Source of the DNA: Thecamonas trahens ATCC 50062
Lineage: Eukaryota > Apusozoa > Apusomonadida > Apusomonadidae
Direction of reading: 5' to 3'
Assembly (NCBI RefSeq): GCF_000142905.1
Contig: NW_013657602.1
Coordinates: forward strand, 1 to 49,652
DNA: 49,652 nt
This document shows, in pieces, positions 31,918-42,648 of this stretch (positions are counted from its first letter, which is position 1; each line of letters opens with the position of its first letter). Below the pieces are notes generated by a model. The model did no database searches. It saw only the letters and a program-made list of their open reading frames with translations, and had not been told where the DNA came from. Both the position numbers and the translations under genes were made by a program.

Positions 31918-33355
31918 ATGTCTGCCTGTGAGTCCACCATTGTCAACTCTACCGAGGAGCTGCTTGCGGGTAGGTGCAAGTGTGTATGAGCGAGGGTGTG
32001 TCCGTGTGCTGTGCAGGGTGGCTCGGGTGGGTATGGACTCATCGCGAAGGGGGATATGATTGGCTGGTCGTCGTGGCTCGGTGGCTCGTGGCTCGTGCTT
32101 GCGGCCATGCTCGCGGTTGTGGCTGTGGTTGTGGTTGTCGTTGTGTTTGTGGCTGTGGCCGTCTTCCCCGATCCTGGCTCCCCCCCTGGTCATGGTCTCC
32201 TCTCGCTCGCTCATCCTCACTCCTGGCTCCTGGCTCTCGGCCCCGGTTGACCCCGGTTGATGACTATGGCCCTGCGGATGGCTGCCAACAGAGGTCGAGG
32301 TGGAACAAGCCGAGTCCCGCGAGGACTTTGAACTGCGTGTGCGCAAGATCAAGAAGCGAGTGAACCCGGACGTGTCGTCGCGCAAGTGGGGCGTGAAGCG
32401 CCATGCCGATGTGCCGGAAGAGGTGCTCCGCGGGAGTGGCGAGCTGGATCACCTACTCCCACGGTTTGACGCGCGAACAATGACCGAGGCCGAGTGGTTT
32501 GCCTTTGAGGCGCTCGACCGGCCGTGCGTAATCGAGAATCTGATGGACGACTGGAAGGCGCCGGCCAAGTGGACGCCGCGACGGTTCATGCGCAAGTACG
32601 CCGACAAGACCTTTGACGTCGGCTCGTTTAACTACACAGACATGACATGGGCGCAGTTTGTGCGGTACGCGCTGACCAACGACGACGACTCGCCGCTGTA
32701 CGTCTTTGATCCGTACTACGGGAGCAAGTATCCCAAGCTGCTGCAGCAGTACACCGTCCCGCGCTTCTTCCGCGACGACTACCACCAGTATGCCGGCGAA
32801 AAGGATCGCCCACTCTACCGCTGGTTCCTCGTCGGGCCCAAGCGGTCCGGAACGGGCATCCACCAGGATCCCGGCAACACCTCGGCGTGGAATGCGCTGG
32901 TCATGGGCCAGAAGCGGTGGGCCTTCTTCCCGCCAAGCACCAAGGGCTCGGTGGTCAAGCCGCCCAAGGGCGCCGGTGACGAGGGCATCGACTGGTGGCT
33001 CGACGTCTACCCACAGCTCCGCCCGCGCGCCGAGGAGCTTGGCATGATCGAGTATACCCAAAAGGCCGGCGAGACGCTGTTTGTCCCGTGGAAGTGGTGG
33101 CACGTTGTCCTCAACACCGAGTTCACCGTCTCGGTCACCCAGAACTTTGCCTCGCGCGTCAACATGCCGCACGTCTGGCGCTACACCAAGAAATACCGCC
33201 CCAAGTACGGGCGCCGCTGGTACTTTAAGCTCCCGCCCGAGGTCCGCGACGCGCTCGACGTCTCCGACTTTGACTTGACCGGCCCGGTCGAGGGCTCCGA
33301 CTCGAGCTCGAGCTCAAGCTCGTCGAGCTCCGAGGCGTCATGGGACGGCGACTGA
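31918..33355 (+). CDS. JMJD6: JmjC oxygenase JMJD6 (lysyl hydroxylase / arginine demethylase type)
   Basis: Exons 31918-31969 (MSACESTIVNSTEELLA) and 32292-33355. The 322-bp intron has a GTAGGT donor and AACAG acceptor, and the split Glu codon is restored. The product is 371 aa. It follows JMJD6 closely: FVRYALTNDDDSPLYVFDP, YAGEKDRPLYRWFLVGPKRS, GTGIHQDPGNTSAWNALVMG, KAGETLFVPWKWWHVVLNTE, VTQNFASRVNMPHVW. Iron ligands are His208 and Asp210 (HQD) and His288 (WWHVV); Thr/Asn and Lys residues for 2-oxoglutarate are in place. A poly-Ser stretch near the C-terminus (GSDSSSSSSSSSSEASWDGD) mirrors the poly-Ser tail of animal JMJD6. Known role: Fe(II)/2-oxoglutarate-dependent hydroxylation of lysines in splicing factors, in the nucleus. 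Confidence 0.93.
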
Positions 33356-33392
33356 GCGCCGACGGCTGGCGCCGAGGCTTGCAGCGCGGCCA

Positions 33393-34444
33393 TCACAGCC
33401 GCGAATGGAGCTTGGACGGCGCCGCCCGGACGACGGTGCCCTCGATGTAACCCGCAGGGTCGTCGACCGGAAAGTACACCTCATTGTTGTTCTCGAGGCC
33501 GAACCGCTGGATGTCGTAGAGGAAGACATGGATGTTGGGCATGATAAACGTGATCGTCTCCAGCTCAGGCACCCGCTCCATGACCTCCTCGCCGATGTCG
33601 TACACCATCTGCTGGACAGAGAGCGAATAGCGGTTGGCGAAAAGTCGAGCGTGACGTTGCGAATCATTGAGAGCGCCGCGCCGTAGCCCGGCTCCGAGCC
33701 ACGTGCAAACGTCCAGTTGGCCGTCACCGACGTGCACAGGAGCCGGTCGTGCATCTCCGGCAGCGTCGTGTACTCGCACCGCGGGAAGCCCTCAAAGCCC
33801 GATCCCGTCGTCTTGAGCACACGCAGGCCCTTAAAGCCCGACACAACGTCCGCGCCGCCGTCCGCCCGCGTCGTCGCCGATGCCGTGCGATAGCACGGCC
33901 CGGCCTCGGCAAACGCCGTCTTGTGCGCACCCTCCTGCCCATCAGGCGCATCAAGCCGCTCCCACAGAGGCTGGCGGATGTCGACCTTGCACTGGGTAAC
34001 TGTGATGGGGAAGAGAGAGAGTGTGTGTGAGAGAGAGCAAGATCCGGCCCTTGTGAGTGTATGGGAGGCAGGGCACCCGCAGCAGCGCCACCATCATCCC
34101 CATCCCCATCCCCATCCCCATCCCCATCCCCATCCCCATCCCCATCATCATCCCCATGACGTACCCTGAGCGTATTTCGACTTGAAATGCTGGGCAACAG
34201 ACTCTGCAAACGACTCGATGGGAGTGACAGGATGGATCTTGGCCAGAGCATACACGGTGTTCTTCATGGTATCCGTAGGCACCGTCGTCGAGTTATCTCC
34301 CGAGAGATACGTCCTCGCAAAGTCGGCGCCCCACAAATACACGTCGACGGAGAGCTCCGTCACCACGTGTCGAGGTCCACTGCGGTCGACGTGGACGACA
34401 CGAATGCGTGACTTGCCATAGTGATGCTCTCCAAGCGCTGCCAT
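33393..34444 (-). CDS. UOX: Urate oxidase (uricase), peroxisomal
   Basis: Exons 34444-34165 and 33999-33393, with a 165-bp intron that carries a GATGGG repeat. It converts urate to 5-hydroxyisourate. Visible family marks: YGKSRIRVVHVDRSG, the catalytic Lys/Thr element GDNSTTVPTDTMKNTVYALA, GFKGLRVLKTTGSGFEGFPR with the urate-clamping Phe and Arg, YSLSVQQMVYDIG with the substrate Gln, and the PNIHVF strand. The C-terminus is SKLHSRL; SRL is a type 1 peroxisomal signal, as in animal uricase. The AAAA run at 33640-33643 (TTTT on the coding strand) is one base short; restoring it joins VTLDF to FANRYS and gives 295 aa. The stop is 37 bp from the JMJD6 stop. Only one hypothetical gene separates it from xanthine dehydrogenase. 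Confidence 0.94.
34093..34158. repeat. (CCCCAT)n hexamer array in the uricase intron
   Basis: About ten tandem CCCCAT hexamers, ending five bases before the exon 1/intron donor of the uricase gene. On the coding strand this reads GATGGG, so the donor (GTACGT) is followed at once by G-rich repeats. Confidence 0.9.
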
Positions 34445-34896
34445 GTTGGGCTTTCCGTCCTGTTTCTCGTTCTCGAACAGAGTAAAGTAAGTAGCTCAGT
34501 CCCGTCTCTTGTCCCTTCCCTCCGCCCCCCCCCCCTTCGCTGCCCCACTCCAACTCATATCATCGGTCGCCTGACTCACTCGCCCGACTCAAACCGACTC
34601 TTTGGCGCATTTTTTGGCGCATTTTTGGCGCATACCCCCCCCCCCCCACCACCACCACCACCCTTCCCTCTCTCCGAGCCTACCCGTACACCTCCTGCTG
34701 CATCCGATTACGCCGTGTTTGTTTTTGATGACCAGATCGTTCCGCATCGTCGTGGGGGAAAAAACAGACCACACCCTGCCCAGCGCCCCCTCTCCTCCCC
34801 TCCCCGTCTGACCCGATCTGACCCAGTTGCCAAGTCGTAACGCTGTCTACCATGTGATGGATCCTCGCCCACTCGTCATCGCTCCTTCGACATCGT
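34445..34896. other. Intergenic, no gene seen
   Basis: Upstream of the uricase ATG. It contains a C9-10 run at 34526-34535, a C run at 34636-34647, tandem TTTTTGGCGCA units (34607-34631) and CCACCA repeats. No coding pattern was found; it should include the uricase promoter and the 3' end of the gene at 35630. Confidence 0.5.
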
Positions 34897-35630
34897 TCAC
34901 TCGTCATCGTCCGAGGCAAAGTCGGCGAGCGAGGTGTTGCGGAACATGGCGTCCTTCGGCTGGTACACAGTAGCCGAGCTGCGCGGACGCTCGATGCCGA
35001 GCCTCCTCCGCCAGATCTCGGGGCGATCCGGATATGTCTTTTGGAGAAAGGCAACGTAGGCGTTGTGAAGCATGTTGGCCTCGTACAGCGAGATGTAGCG
35101 CGTGACCGATGCTCTGGGCGGCGCCTTCTTTCCCCTCCGAAGCACGTCCCAGTCCGAGTCCGGCAGCACCACGCCGACGATCTCCTCCACCGACTGGGAA
35201 AGGCGATGACCGACGCATCGCCTGTCCCTCCACCGCCGGCCTCTGCCGCCGCCAGCTTGGCCTTCTCAGACTCGAGCAGCTCACGATACTCCTTGGGCGA
35301 GAGGCCATGCATACCCTCTGATCCCAGATCCAAGCCCTTCAGCGCCTCTGCCAGCTCGTCCACCACACGTTCATCCACTTCCTTCCCCGCGCTAACTGCA
35401 CCTTGCCCCTCCCCATCCACTTTTGTCCGTCCATGCCCTCGAGTCTCACCTGCCACCGCCATCCCTCCACCGCCGCCGCCCTCCAGCCGCAAGGTAACCT
35501 CTGAGAGCTTGGCACGGAGCTTCTCACCCCCGTCAGGAAGCTGCGCCATGAGCTCCTCGTCTCTAAGCATGACACGGAGTTGCCGCGCGAGCTTCTCGTC
35601 AGGAAGAAGCTGCTGTTGTTCCGACGTCAT
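34897..35630 (-). CDS. Conserved-looking hypothetical protein, helical
   Basis: The start at ATG 35630 reads MTSEQQQLLPDEKLARQLRV. The first half is helical and charged (LPDGGEKLRAKLSEVTLRLE, VVDELAEALKGLDLGSEGMH, LSPKEYRELLESEKAKLAAA). The frame then changes near 35196-35201 (GGGAAA). Adding one base gives ASVIAFSQSVEEIVGVVLPD, followed by SDWDVLRRGKKAPPRAS, YEANMLHNAYVAFLQKTYPD and RPEIWRRRLGIERP. It ends in an acidic tail (LADFASDDDE). Corrected length is 244 aa. I do not recognise the family. It lies between two purine-breakdown enzymes on the same strand, 122 bp downstream of the xanthine dehydrogenase stop, but nothing in it suggests an enzyme. Confidence 0.65.
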
Positions 35631-35752
35631 CACAACTCGCTCGCTCGCTCCCTCTGGCCTCGCCCGAACGAAGCACTCGCGTCAAGTGTGGCTGGCTACA
35701 GCTACAGCCGGAGCCCGAGTCGCACTGCGCCACAACTGCTGCATTTTACCTT

Positions 35753-38700
35753 TTACTCCAACTCGGGTGCCACAGGTCCGCATGCCATGCGAATGCGCTC
35801 GGACGAGGCCGGCGAGTGGAGGTCAAAGGCGCCAGATCCGAGGCCGGCGTCGACGCGGGCGGCGCCGACGGCATCCTTGATGGCGAAGAACACACTGGCG
35901 GCGAGGAAGAGCGGCGGCTCGCCGACACCCTTGGACGAGTGAATGGCCCGCGAGTTGGGCGCGTCCTTGAGGAGCGACACGTTGAAGATCGAGGGAATGT
36001 CCGAGAACGCGGGGATCTTGTAGAACGACGGGCCGCGGGTAAAGACGTGCCCGTTGCCGAGCTTGATGAGCTCCTCGGTGGTGAAGAGGCCCATGCCCTG
36101 CACAAACGCGCCCTCGACCTGCCCGAGGTCAATCGCCGGATTGAGCGAGTCGCCCACGTCCATGACGAGGTCGGCGCGCGTCACCACGTGGTCGCCGGTG
36201 AGGACGTCGATCTCGACCTCGGCCACCGCCGCGCCGTAGCAAAAGTAGTTGAACGGCATGCCGCTTCCGGCCGTCTCGCCCGTCGGGTCAAACTCGAACC
36301 CGATGTCCGGCGTCTTGTAAAAGCCGTTGGCCGAGAGGTTGATCCGCTGCAGGTGCGCCGCGAGCGCCTTTTCCGCCAGCGGCGCGTCCGCCGCCACGCC
36401 CTCCACCGTCGCCAGCCGAGCCAAAATCTGCTCGCACGCATCGAGCACCGCCATACCGTTGATGTCCGACGAGACCGACGCCGCCGTCGGCACTGTGTTC
36501 GCCACCTTGTCCGTCGCTGTCTCGTCGACGTACACGTCGCTCACCGGAATACCAAACGCAGACGCCGCCACCTGCGCCATCTTGGTGTGCAGGCCCTGGC
36601 CCATTTCGATGCCGCCGTGTGAGACAAGGACCGTCCCGTCCTGGTAAACGTGGACAAGCGCGCCGGCCTGGTTGAGGAACTTGGCCGTAAACGACATGCC
36701 GAACTTGGTCGGCACCGCCGCCAGCCCGCGCTTCCTCCACCGGTGCGCCGCGTTGAACGCAGCCACCTCGGCCCGCCGCGTCTCGTACTCGGACTTGCTC
36801 ATCACTTCGCCCCACACCGCCTCCAGCCGGTTGTCGGTAAGCACCTGCCCGTAGTGCGTCGTCGCGTCCGGCTCGTAAAAGTTGGCCGCCCGCACCTCGG
36901 CCGGATCCTTGCCCAGCTCGCGCGCCACATTGTCGATCCACGACTCGCAGATGAGCATCGACTGCGGGCCGCCAAACCCGCGGAACGCCGTGTTCGACGG
37001 CGTGTTGGTCTTGCACAACCACCCGCGCGCACCCACCGCGGGAATCTTGTAAGCGTTGTCGACGTGGAACAGCGCCCGATCCATGACCGAGCCCGAGAGG
37101 TCGAGCGAGAAGCCGGCGTTTGAGTACAGGTCGATGTCCAGCCCGAGGATCTTGCCGTCGTCGTTGTACCCGACCTTGTACACACCCTTGTACGGGTGCC
37201 GCGTCCCAGAGTACACCATGTCCTCGTCGCGGTCGAGCATGCACCGCACAGGCTTGCCCGAAAGCTTGGCCGCAAGCGCCACCGCCGCAGACAGCGGGCA
37301 CGTCCGCGTCTCCTTTCCGCCAAACCCACCGCCGATCCGCTTGACGTGGACCGCCACCTTGGCAGACGGCACGCCAAGGACCCGCGACACAAACTTCTGC
37401 GTCTTGGACGGGTTCTGCGTCGACGCGTACACCTTCATCTGCTCACCCTCGACAGGCACCGCCAGCGTGGCAAACGTCTCCAGGTAAAAGTGCTCCTGTC
37501 CGCCGACGTACGTTGTGCCCTCGAGCACATGCGATGCGCCCTCCAGCGCGCCCTCAACGTCACCGCTCTTCATCTTGTTGCCGCCCGACATGTACTGCCC
37601 GGCCGCCACCGCCTCATCGATGGTCACCACAAGCTCAGGCGCGTCAGGTGCCGCCTCGGTGAGCACCACGTTGACCTTGCGCGCCGCCAGCCGCGCCAAA
37701 TCCGCACTCGACGCCACGACCATACCCAGCAGCTGGCCCTGCGACGTGATCTCCTTCGACACAATGACCTCCTCGTCGTACACAATGGCTCCGAGAACAT
37801 TCATCCCAGGCACGTCATCAGCCGTGTAGACTGCAACCGAAGGGTCCAGCGCCAGCGCGGCGCTCGTCTCGATCCGCTCGATTGTTCCCCGTGCCACCGA
37901 CGAGAGCAGCGGCGCGCCAAAGAGCGAGCCGGCTGCCACCGGAATGTCGTCGACGTACACGGCCTCGCCGGTCGCCTGCAGCAGCGCCGACGCATGCATC
38001 TCTGGCATGTGCACCCCGCCCGAGACCGGCGGCGAGAGCACTCCGTCGTACGCAGCCTCAAACGCCGACGAAGCATACTCCTGACGGCCCTGCGAGAGCG
38101 GCTTGTGCTCCTGCAGCAGCGCCCCGGTGATCTCGCGCGCCTCCACCGGCGCAAGGCCCGACTCGACCGAGACGTAGAGGAAGAACTTGTAGAGGAACGA
38201 CTTGGCCAGCTCGCGACGGTATCCGACCTGCCCACCCGGCGCGTTGGGCGCCAGCGGCACGTCCACCGAGTCGAGCTGCGCCATGGCCTTGCGGACGAGC
38301 GCGTCGCTCCACTTTTCGCCAGACATCAGCACCTCGGCAGCCGCCACTGCAGACTTGGTCCACGCCGCCATGCCGCCGTACGCCAGGCCGGCGTCGACCA
38401 CGGCGCCCGTCTCCGGATCGAGCTTGACCCGGAACGACGCGCCAACAATCGCAATGTCGTCCTCACGCCGCCGCGACTGCTTGTACGACCGCACATACTC
38501 GTTCTCGCCCGCCAGCGGGACCACAAGCTTGACCATGACCTCGTCGGCCTCCACCGCCGTCTTGCGGTAGCCCACATACAGTTCGTTGAACGGAATCCGC
38601 CGCTCGCCACGCGCCGCAGACGTGACCACCACCTCGGCGCCGAGCGCCATCCACAGCGGGTTGAGGTCAGAAATCGGCGACGCCGTCATGACGTTGCCAG

Positions 38701-39959
38701 CCAGCGACGCCACGTTGCGGATCTGGTTGCCAGCAAACCAGCGGAGTGCCTGCTCGATGCCAGCGTACACTGGGTTGGCCGTTGCCTCGTCCGCCAGCTG
38801 CGTGCTCGCAAACCGCGCCAGCTCGTTGAGATTGAGCGAGGCTCCGAGGTGCAGCGAGGAGCTCGCCTCGTCAACCTCGCACTGCAGCAGCTCGGCCACG
38901 CCGCCGGTCGCCACAAGCACCTCAAACTCGGCGTGCTTGAGCTTGGCCTCAATGCCGAGCTCGGTGTTGCCGATCACAAGCTTTGCGCCCGGAAACTCAG
39001 CCTTGAGCGTCGCAACCTGTGCCAGCGTCGTCGGCACATACCACGTCGTCTTGGACGTCGGTTCGGTCGCCGGCCGGAACGTCACCACTGGCGCAGCACC
39101 GTCGGCCGCTGCCCCGCCGCCGCCATCGCCACGAGTTCCTCTGGCACCTCCACATGCTCTGCAAGGCTCGACGCCGACGATGATGCTGCACCTTGCGCGC
39201 TCTTGATAAGCTCGCGGAAGCCCTGCAGGATCGGGCGGTAGCCAGTGCACCGGCAGAGGTTGCCGTCAAACGCGCGCTCGACGTCTTCCTCGCTCGGGTT
39301 GGGGTTTGACGCCAGCAGCGCGTACATCGACATGACAATGCCGGGCGTACAAAAGCCACACTGCGAGCCATTCGACTCGGCCATCGCCTTTTGCACCGCG
39401 TGGGGACTGCGCGTGTTGCCGATGCCCTCCACCGTCGTAACCACCAGCCCGTGCACCGCCGCCAACGGCGTCAGACACGCGTTAGCCGAGTAGCTCGTCG
39501 CCTTGCCGACACTGTCCACCCGCGTCAGCGTCACCGTGCATGCACCGCACCCGCCCTCGCCACATCCAAGCTTGGTTCCGGTCAGACCTGGACTCGTTCA
39601 CCATCATCGCGGCAGATTCAGATAATCCATCATCAAGCCGCGTACAGGAGCATCAAAAGTCATCAACGGTAGGCAGCCCGCGTCGCCAACAACGATAAAT
39701 TAACGTTCCCGCAACGGTTTCAACGATTATTTTTCAGATGGTTTTTGGGAATTCCACGTGTGAGTTGCGTTGAGCTTCTGGGGCCGGGAGCGGGGAGACA
39801 TAGGCATGGTGGTAGGGAGGTAGGGAGTAGGGAAAGACGGGAAAACGTACCACGAGAGCGGAGAAAGGTGAGCAGTGTCTGAGTGGGGTCAAAACTCCCA
39901 GGAGTAAGCTCAATCCGGTTGTTGTTGACATAACAGATAAGCGGCGTGGTCGTGGTCAT
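35753..39959 (-). CDS. XDH: Xanthine dehydrogenase / oxidase (molybdoflavoenzyme)
   Basis: Exons 39959-39851 ([20 protein letters not shown]) and 39587-35753, with a 263-bp intron; the join rebuilds [20 protein letters not shown]. It oxidises hypoxanthine to xanthine to urate. Order: ferredoxin-type [2Fe-2S] (CGEGGCGAC), helical [2Fe-2S] ([36 protein letters not shown]), FAD domain ([20 protein letters not shown]), then the molybdopterin domain. The purine-specific residues of bovine XDH are present: Glu802 (GGKETR), Arg880 (MDRALFH), Glu1261 ([10 protein letters not shown]), with [10 protein letters not shown]. This favours xanthine dehydrogenase over aldehyde oxidase. A one-base gap lies near CCCC 39112-39115; corrected length is 1314 aa, close to the usual 1330. 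It is likely cytosolic; no peroxisomal signal is at the C-terminus (APELE). Confidence 0.95.
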
Positions 39960-40171
39960 GGTCGGCGCCAGAGAAGTCTGCAGTTGCTACTCAAGTACGA
40001 CCGACTCGAATTGAGGTCAAAGCCACGGAAAACGGCGGCTCACAGCCACACCGCGGACGAGGCCCACCACATTGCAATTCATCAGTCTGTTGTCGTTATT
40101 TGATGTTGGATGTAGGAGTGGGCGATCTAGACCGACTCGTGGCTCGTGTCGATGCCGTGCAATGTTGAGCT
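39960..40171. other. Upstream region of xanthine dehydrogenase
   Basis: About 210 bases of ordinary composition between the XDH start codon and the next stop on the same strand. It is presumed to hold the XDH promoter. I see no distinct motif. Confidence 0.4.
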
Positions 40172-40640
40172 TTAATCCTTATCGGGGCGGTCGCTCGGAC
40201 GCGTCGTCGCGCATCTCAACGTGAACAACTCGATGATGCCTGGCTTCCAGGTCACCTGGCCGACGCTGCTTGACGCCTGCTTGGTCTGCGGCTTGAGGTG
40301 GGAGGCGCGCCCGCACGTGATGGCGGCCGACACGTAGACGCCCGCCTGAAGGATGCCCGAGTTGCCGTCGCGGTGGCGGATGCCTGGGAGCATAGGCGAG
40401 GCGCGCGAGGTGCCGTACGGCACCGATCCGGAGGAGCGGCGAGCGCGCGGACGGTGCGGAGCTTATCGTTGACGACCTTGACGACCGGGAAGGAGAGCAT
40501 GCCAGAGTTGAACAAAGCGGCCGAACGGGATAGCGCGAGGACATTGTGGATCTTCTTGCAACGGACGAGCTTGCCGGTCGGCGTAGCCGCGCAAGTGGCG
40601 GCGCGCCATCTTGCACTGGATTCTGGACGCCGCGTATGCG
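40172..40640 (-). CDS. Possible small gene, unrecognised
   Basis: A stretch that reads as plausible protein but needs a frame change near 40430. The upstream part is KLVRCKKIHNVLALSRSAAL and MLSFPVVKVVNDKLRTVRAL; the downstream part is VPYGTSRASPMLPGIRHRDG, NSGILQAGVYVSAAITCGRA and WKPGIIELFTLR. The stop is at 40172. No good ATG was found in the first frame, so a 5' exon may be missing. I recognise no family. It could instead be the 3' region of the neighbouring transporter. Confidence 0.35.
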
Positions 40641-40795
40641 CTCTACGCTGACGCGAGCCCACGCCCCGCCATCGCCGTATGTTTTCTGTTGTGGCCCACC
40701 AGTGGCCACAGCACTCTTCTACCGCGACTGACGGCCGCTGTGACGTCTGTGGAGCGTCGCGGCACGCGGCTTGCGCGATGGTCAAATGTGTACCG

Positions 40796-42305
40796 TTAAG
40801 GATTAAACGCGACTCTGTCGCCACTGGTATCGTCGGTCTCGCCGGCCTGGGCGTCGTAGCTGGATGCGCTTTGGTCTGAGAGGTTCGAGCCATCAGAGTC
40901 GGTGCCAAGGTCTGCGCTCTCGTCGTCTTCGGCCCGTTGTCGGCATCAGCACCTACGGTGGCAACCTTGGCAGCATGGAATCGAACCGCGAGAGTGATAA
41001 AAACGATCGAGAGGAGCGAGGCGGCGGCGGCGATAAATGCGCCGACATGGTACGAGCCGGTGGCGTCGCGGAGTAGGCCGGTGACGGGCGAGCCGGAGGC
41101 GATGCCCACAAACGAAAAGCCGATAGTAAAGCCGGTGATGGTCGGGATGGACTGGATAGGATATAGCTCGGCCACAAAGGCCGGCGCCAAGCCGATGTAC
41201 GAGCCGGCGTTGTATGCGTATGCAAAGCCGAGGAGGAGGAACGGCCAGAAGCCCGAGACAAAGGGCCAGACCGCGAGACATACAGCCATGCCGGCGGCGG
41301 CGACCCGGAGCATAAGCGGGACGCCGAGGCAGTCGGCGGTAAAGCCGTTGACCAGCCGCCCGGCGATCGAGGCCACGCCCATGGCCGCCAGAATCAGCGC
41401 CGCCCGCGACTTGGAGACTCCGCTCTCCTGGGCAGACGGCACAATGTGGATAAAGAGGACCAGAATCGAGTACGAGAGCGTGGCCGAGACCGCGAGCAGT
41501 GAGACAAAGACCCGGTCGCCGAGGAGCGCCACAAACGAGAGTCCAATGCGGGCCTTGGCCGGCGGCACCCGCCGGGCGAGCAGCATTGCTGCCGCCACCA
41601 GCACCACCATCGAGAGCGCCATCACCCGCAGCGCCACCCGCCACCCGTACGCCGACTCGAGCTCCGAGAGCAGCGGCGCAAAGGCCAGATTGCCCACCCC
41701 CGAGCCACACACCGCGAGGCCGAGTCCGGTCCCACGTCGGGCCTGGAACCAGGTCGAGACCGAGACGATGGCCGGAAAGTAGGCCATGCCGAGGGCGGTG
41801 CCGAAGACCACCCCGTACGTAGCCAGCAGCATCCAGATCGAGGTTGCCACCGAGCTCACCAGCAACGCAGCGACGCCGATCAAGCCGGCCACCACCGAAG
41901 GAATGCGGAAGCCAAAGGCATCGATGACTCTCCCAGCTACAATACCAAAGAGAGTGAGGAAGGCGTTGGCGGTCGAGCCTACAAGCGCCACCGAGGCCTT
42001 GGACGCGCCAGCAAACGAGGCCTCGATGGGGACAAACAGAACACCAAACGAGTAGATGAAGCCCAGGACCACCACATGGATGACAAATGATGCAAATACC
42101 ACAACCCATGCATATCCCTTGTCCGGTGCCCGTTCTCTAGGCCCTTCCATCTCGCCATCGCCACAACCACTGCCACGGCCACCGACTTCCTCGTCGACAG
42201 GCACCGAGACACCCGCCGCCTTCTCGCCCCCTCCCGCCCATTTCCATCGCTCTTGGTGACGTCCGCCCCGCCTAGCGGATCCTCCACGGGGAGGAGTCGT
42301 CCCAT
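40796..42305 (-). CDS. Major facilitator transporter, SLC16 (monocarboxylate) type
   Basis: Twelve membrane helices. TM1 carries the SLC16-type opening PDKGYAWVVVFASFVIHVVV (family motif: acidic-G-W/Y-x-W before TM1). A second conserved loop is FAGASKASVALVGSTANAFL. TM7-12 are visible through GFTIGFSFVGIASGSPVTGL. The tail is acidic (AEDDESADLGTDSDGSNLSD) and ends VAFNP at the stop at 40796. Two one-base gaps are inferred: CCC 40933-40935, which reaches this tail, and C5 42227-42231, which reaches ATG 42305. If the second is not accepted, the start is ATG 42150 (MEGPRERAPDKGYAW). Corrected length is 503 aa. The family carries lactate, pyruvate, aromatic amino acids or thyroid hormone with protons; the substrate cannot be told. 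It is divergent from the channel gene. Confidence 0.85.
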
Positions 42306-42648
42306 GCCGAGTGCAACAATGGCGATGGGTGTGGAGGTGCACGAGTGTCCACGGGGTGGCCAGCTGGCGTCTCGGGGTGGATGCCACCGTGCCCGATGGG
42401 ATGCTGGCGATGGCCATGGGTTTCTGGCGATGGCGATGGCGATGGGATGCTGGCGATGGCGATGAGATGCTGGCGATGGCGATGGGTGGCTGGCGATGGC
42501 TGACTGGCGTGCTTGGCTTTTGATGCGCCCCTTGATGGCAATTGCTAGCGATAGGTGCCGAGGACAGCCCGAGTGGGACCAGCAGCAGCACCTCACTCGC
42601 ACCGAGCACCCCCACCCACCCACCCACACGTGCGCGCGGGGAGGGCCG
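42306..42648. repeat. GGCGATGG-type repeats in a divergent promoter
   Basis: Between the transporter and channel start codons. Bases 42398-42500 are imperfect tandem copies of GGCGATGG and of GATGGGATGCTGGCGATGGC. The rest is C/A-rich near the channel start. On the opposite strand it reads as CATCGC, the same hexamer family as at 28938-28999. Confidence 0.75.

Noticed and set aside
34680-34896. Extension of the hypothetical gene at 35630 past 35196 in its first frame
   Set aside because: After 35196 that frame becomes Arg/Ser-rich with no pattern, while the neighbouring frame continues a protein-like sequence to the stop at 34897.
37196-39241. 681-residue open frame opposite xanthine dehydrogenase
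   Set aside because: Same cause: Arg/His-rich antisense translation of a conserved gene.
40252-40795. Continuation of the transporter to a stop at 40252
   Set aside because: That frame becomes Thr/Pro/Arg-rich noise after 40935. The adjacent frame gives a natural acidic tail and stops at 40796.
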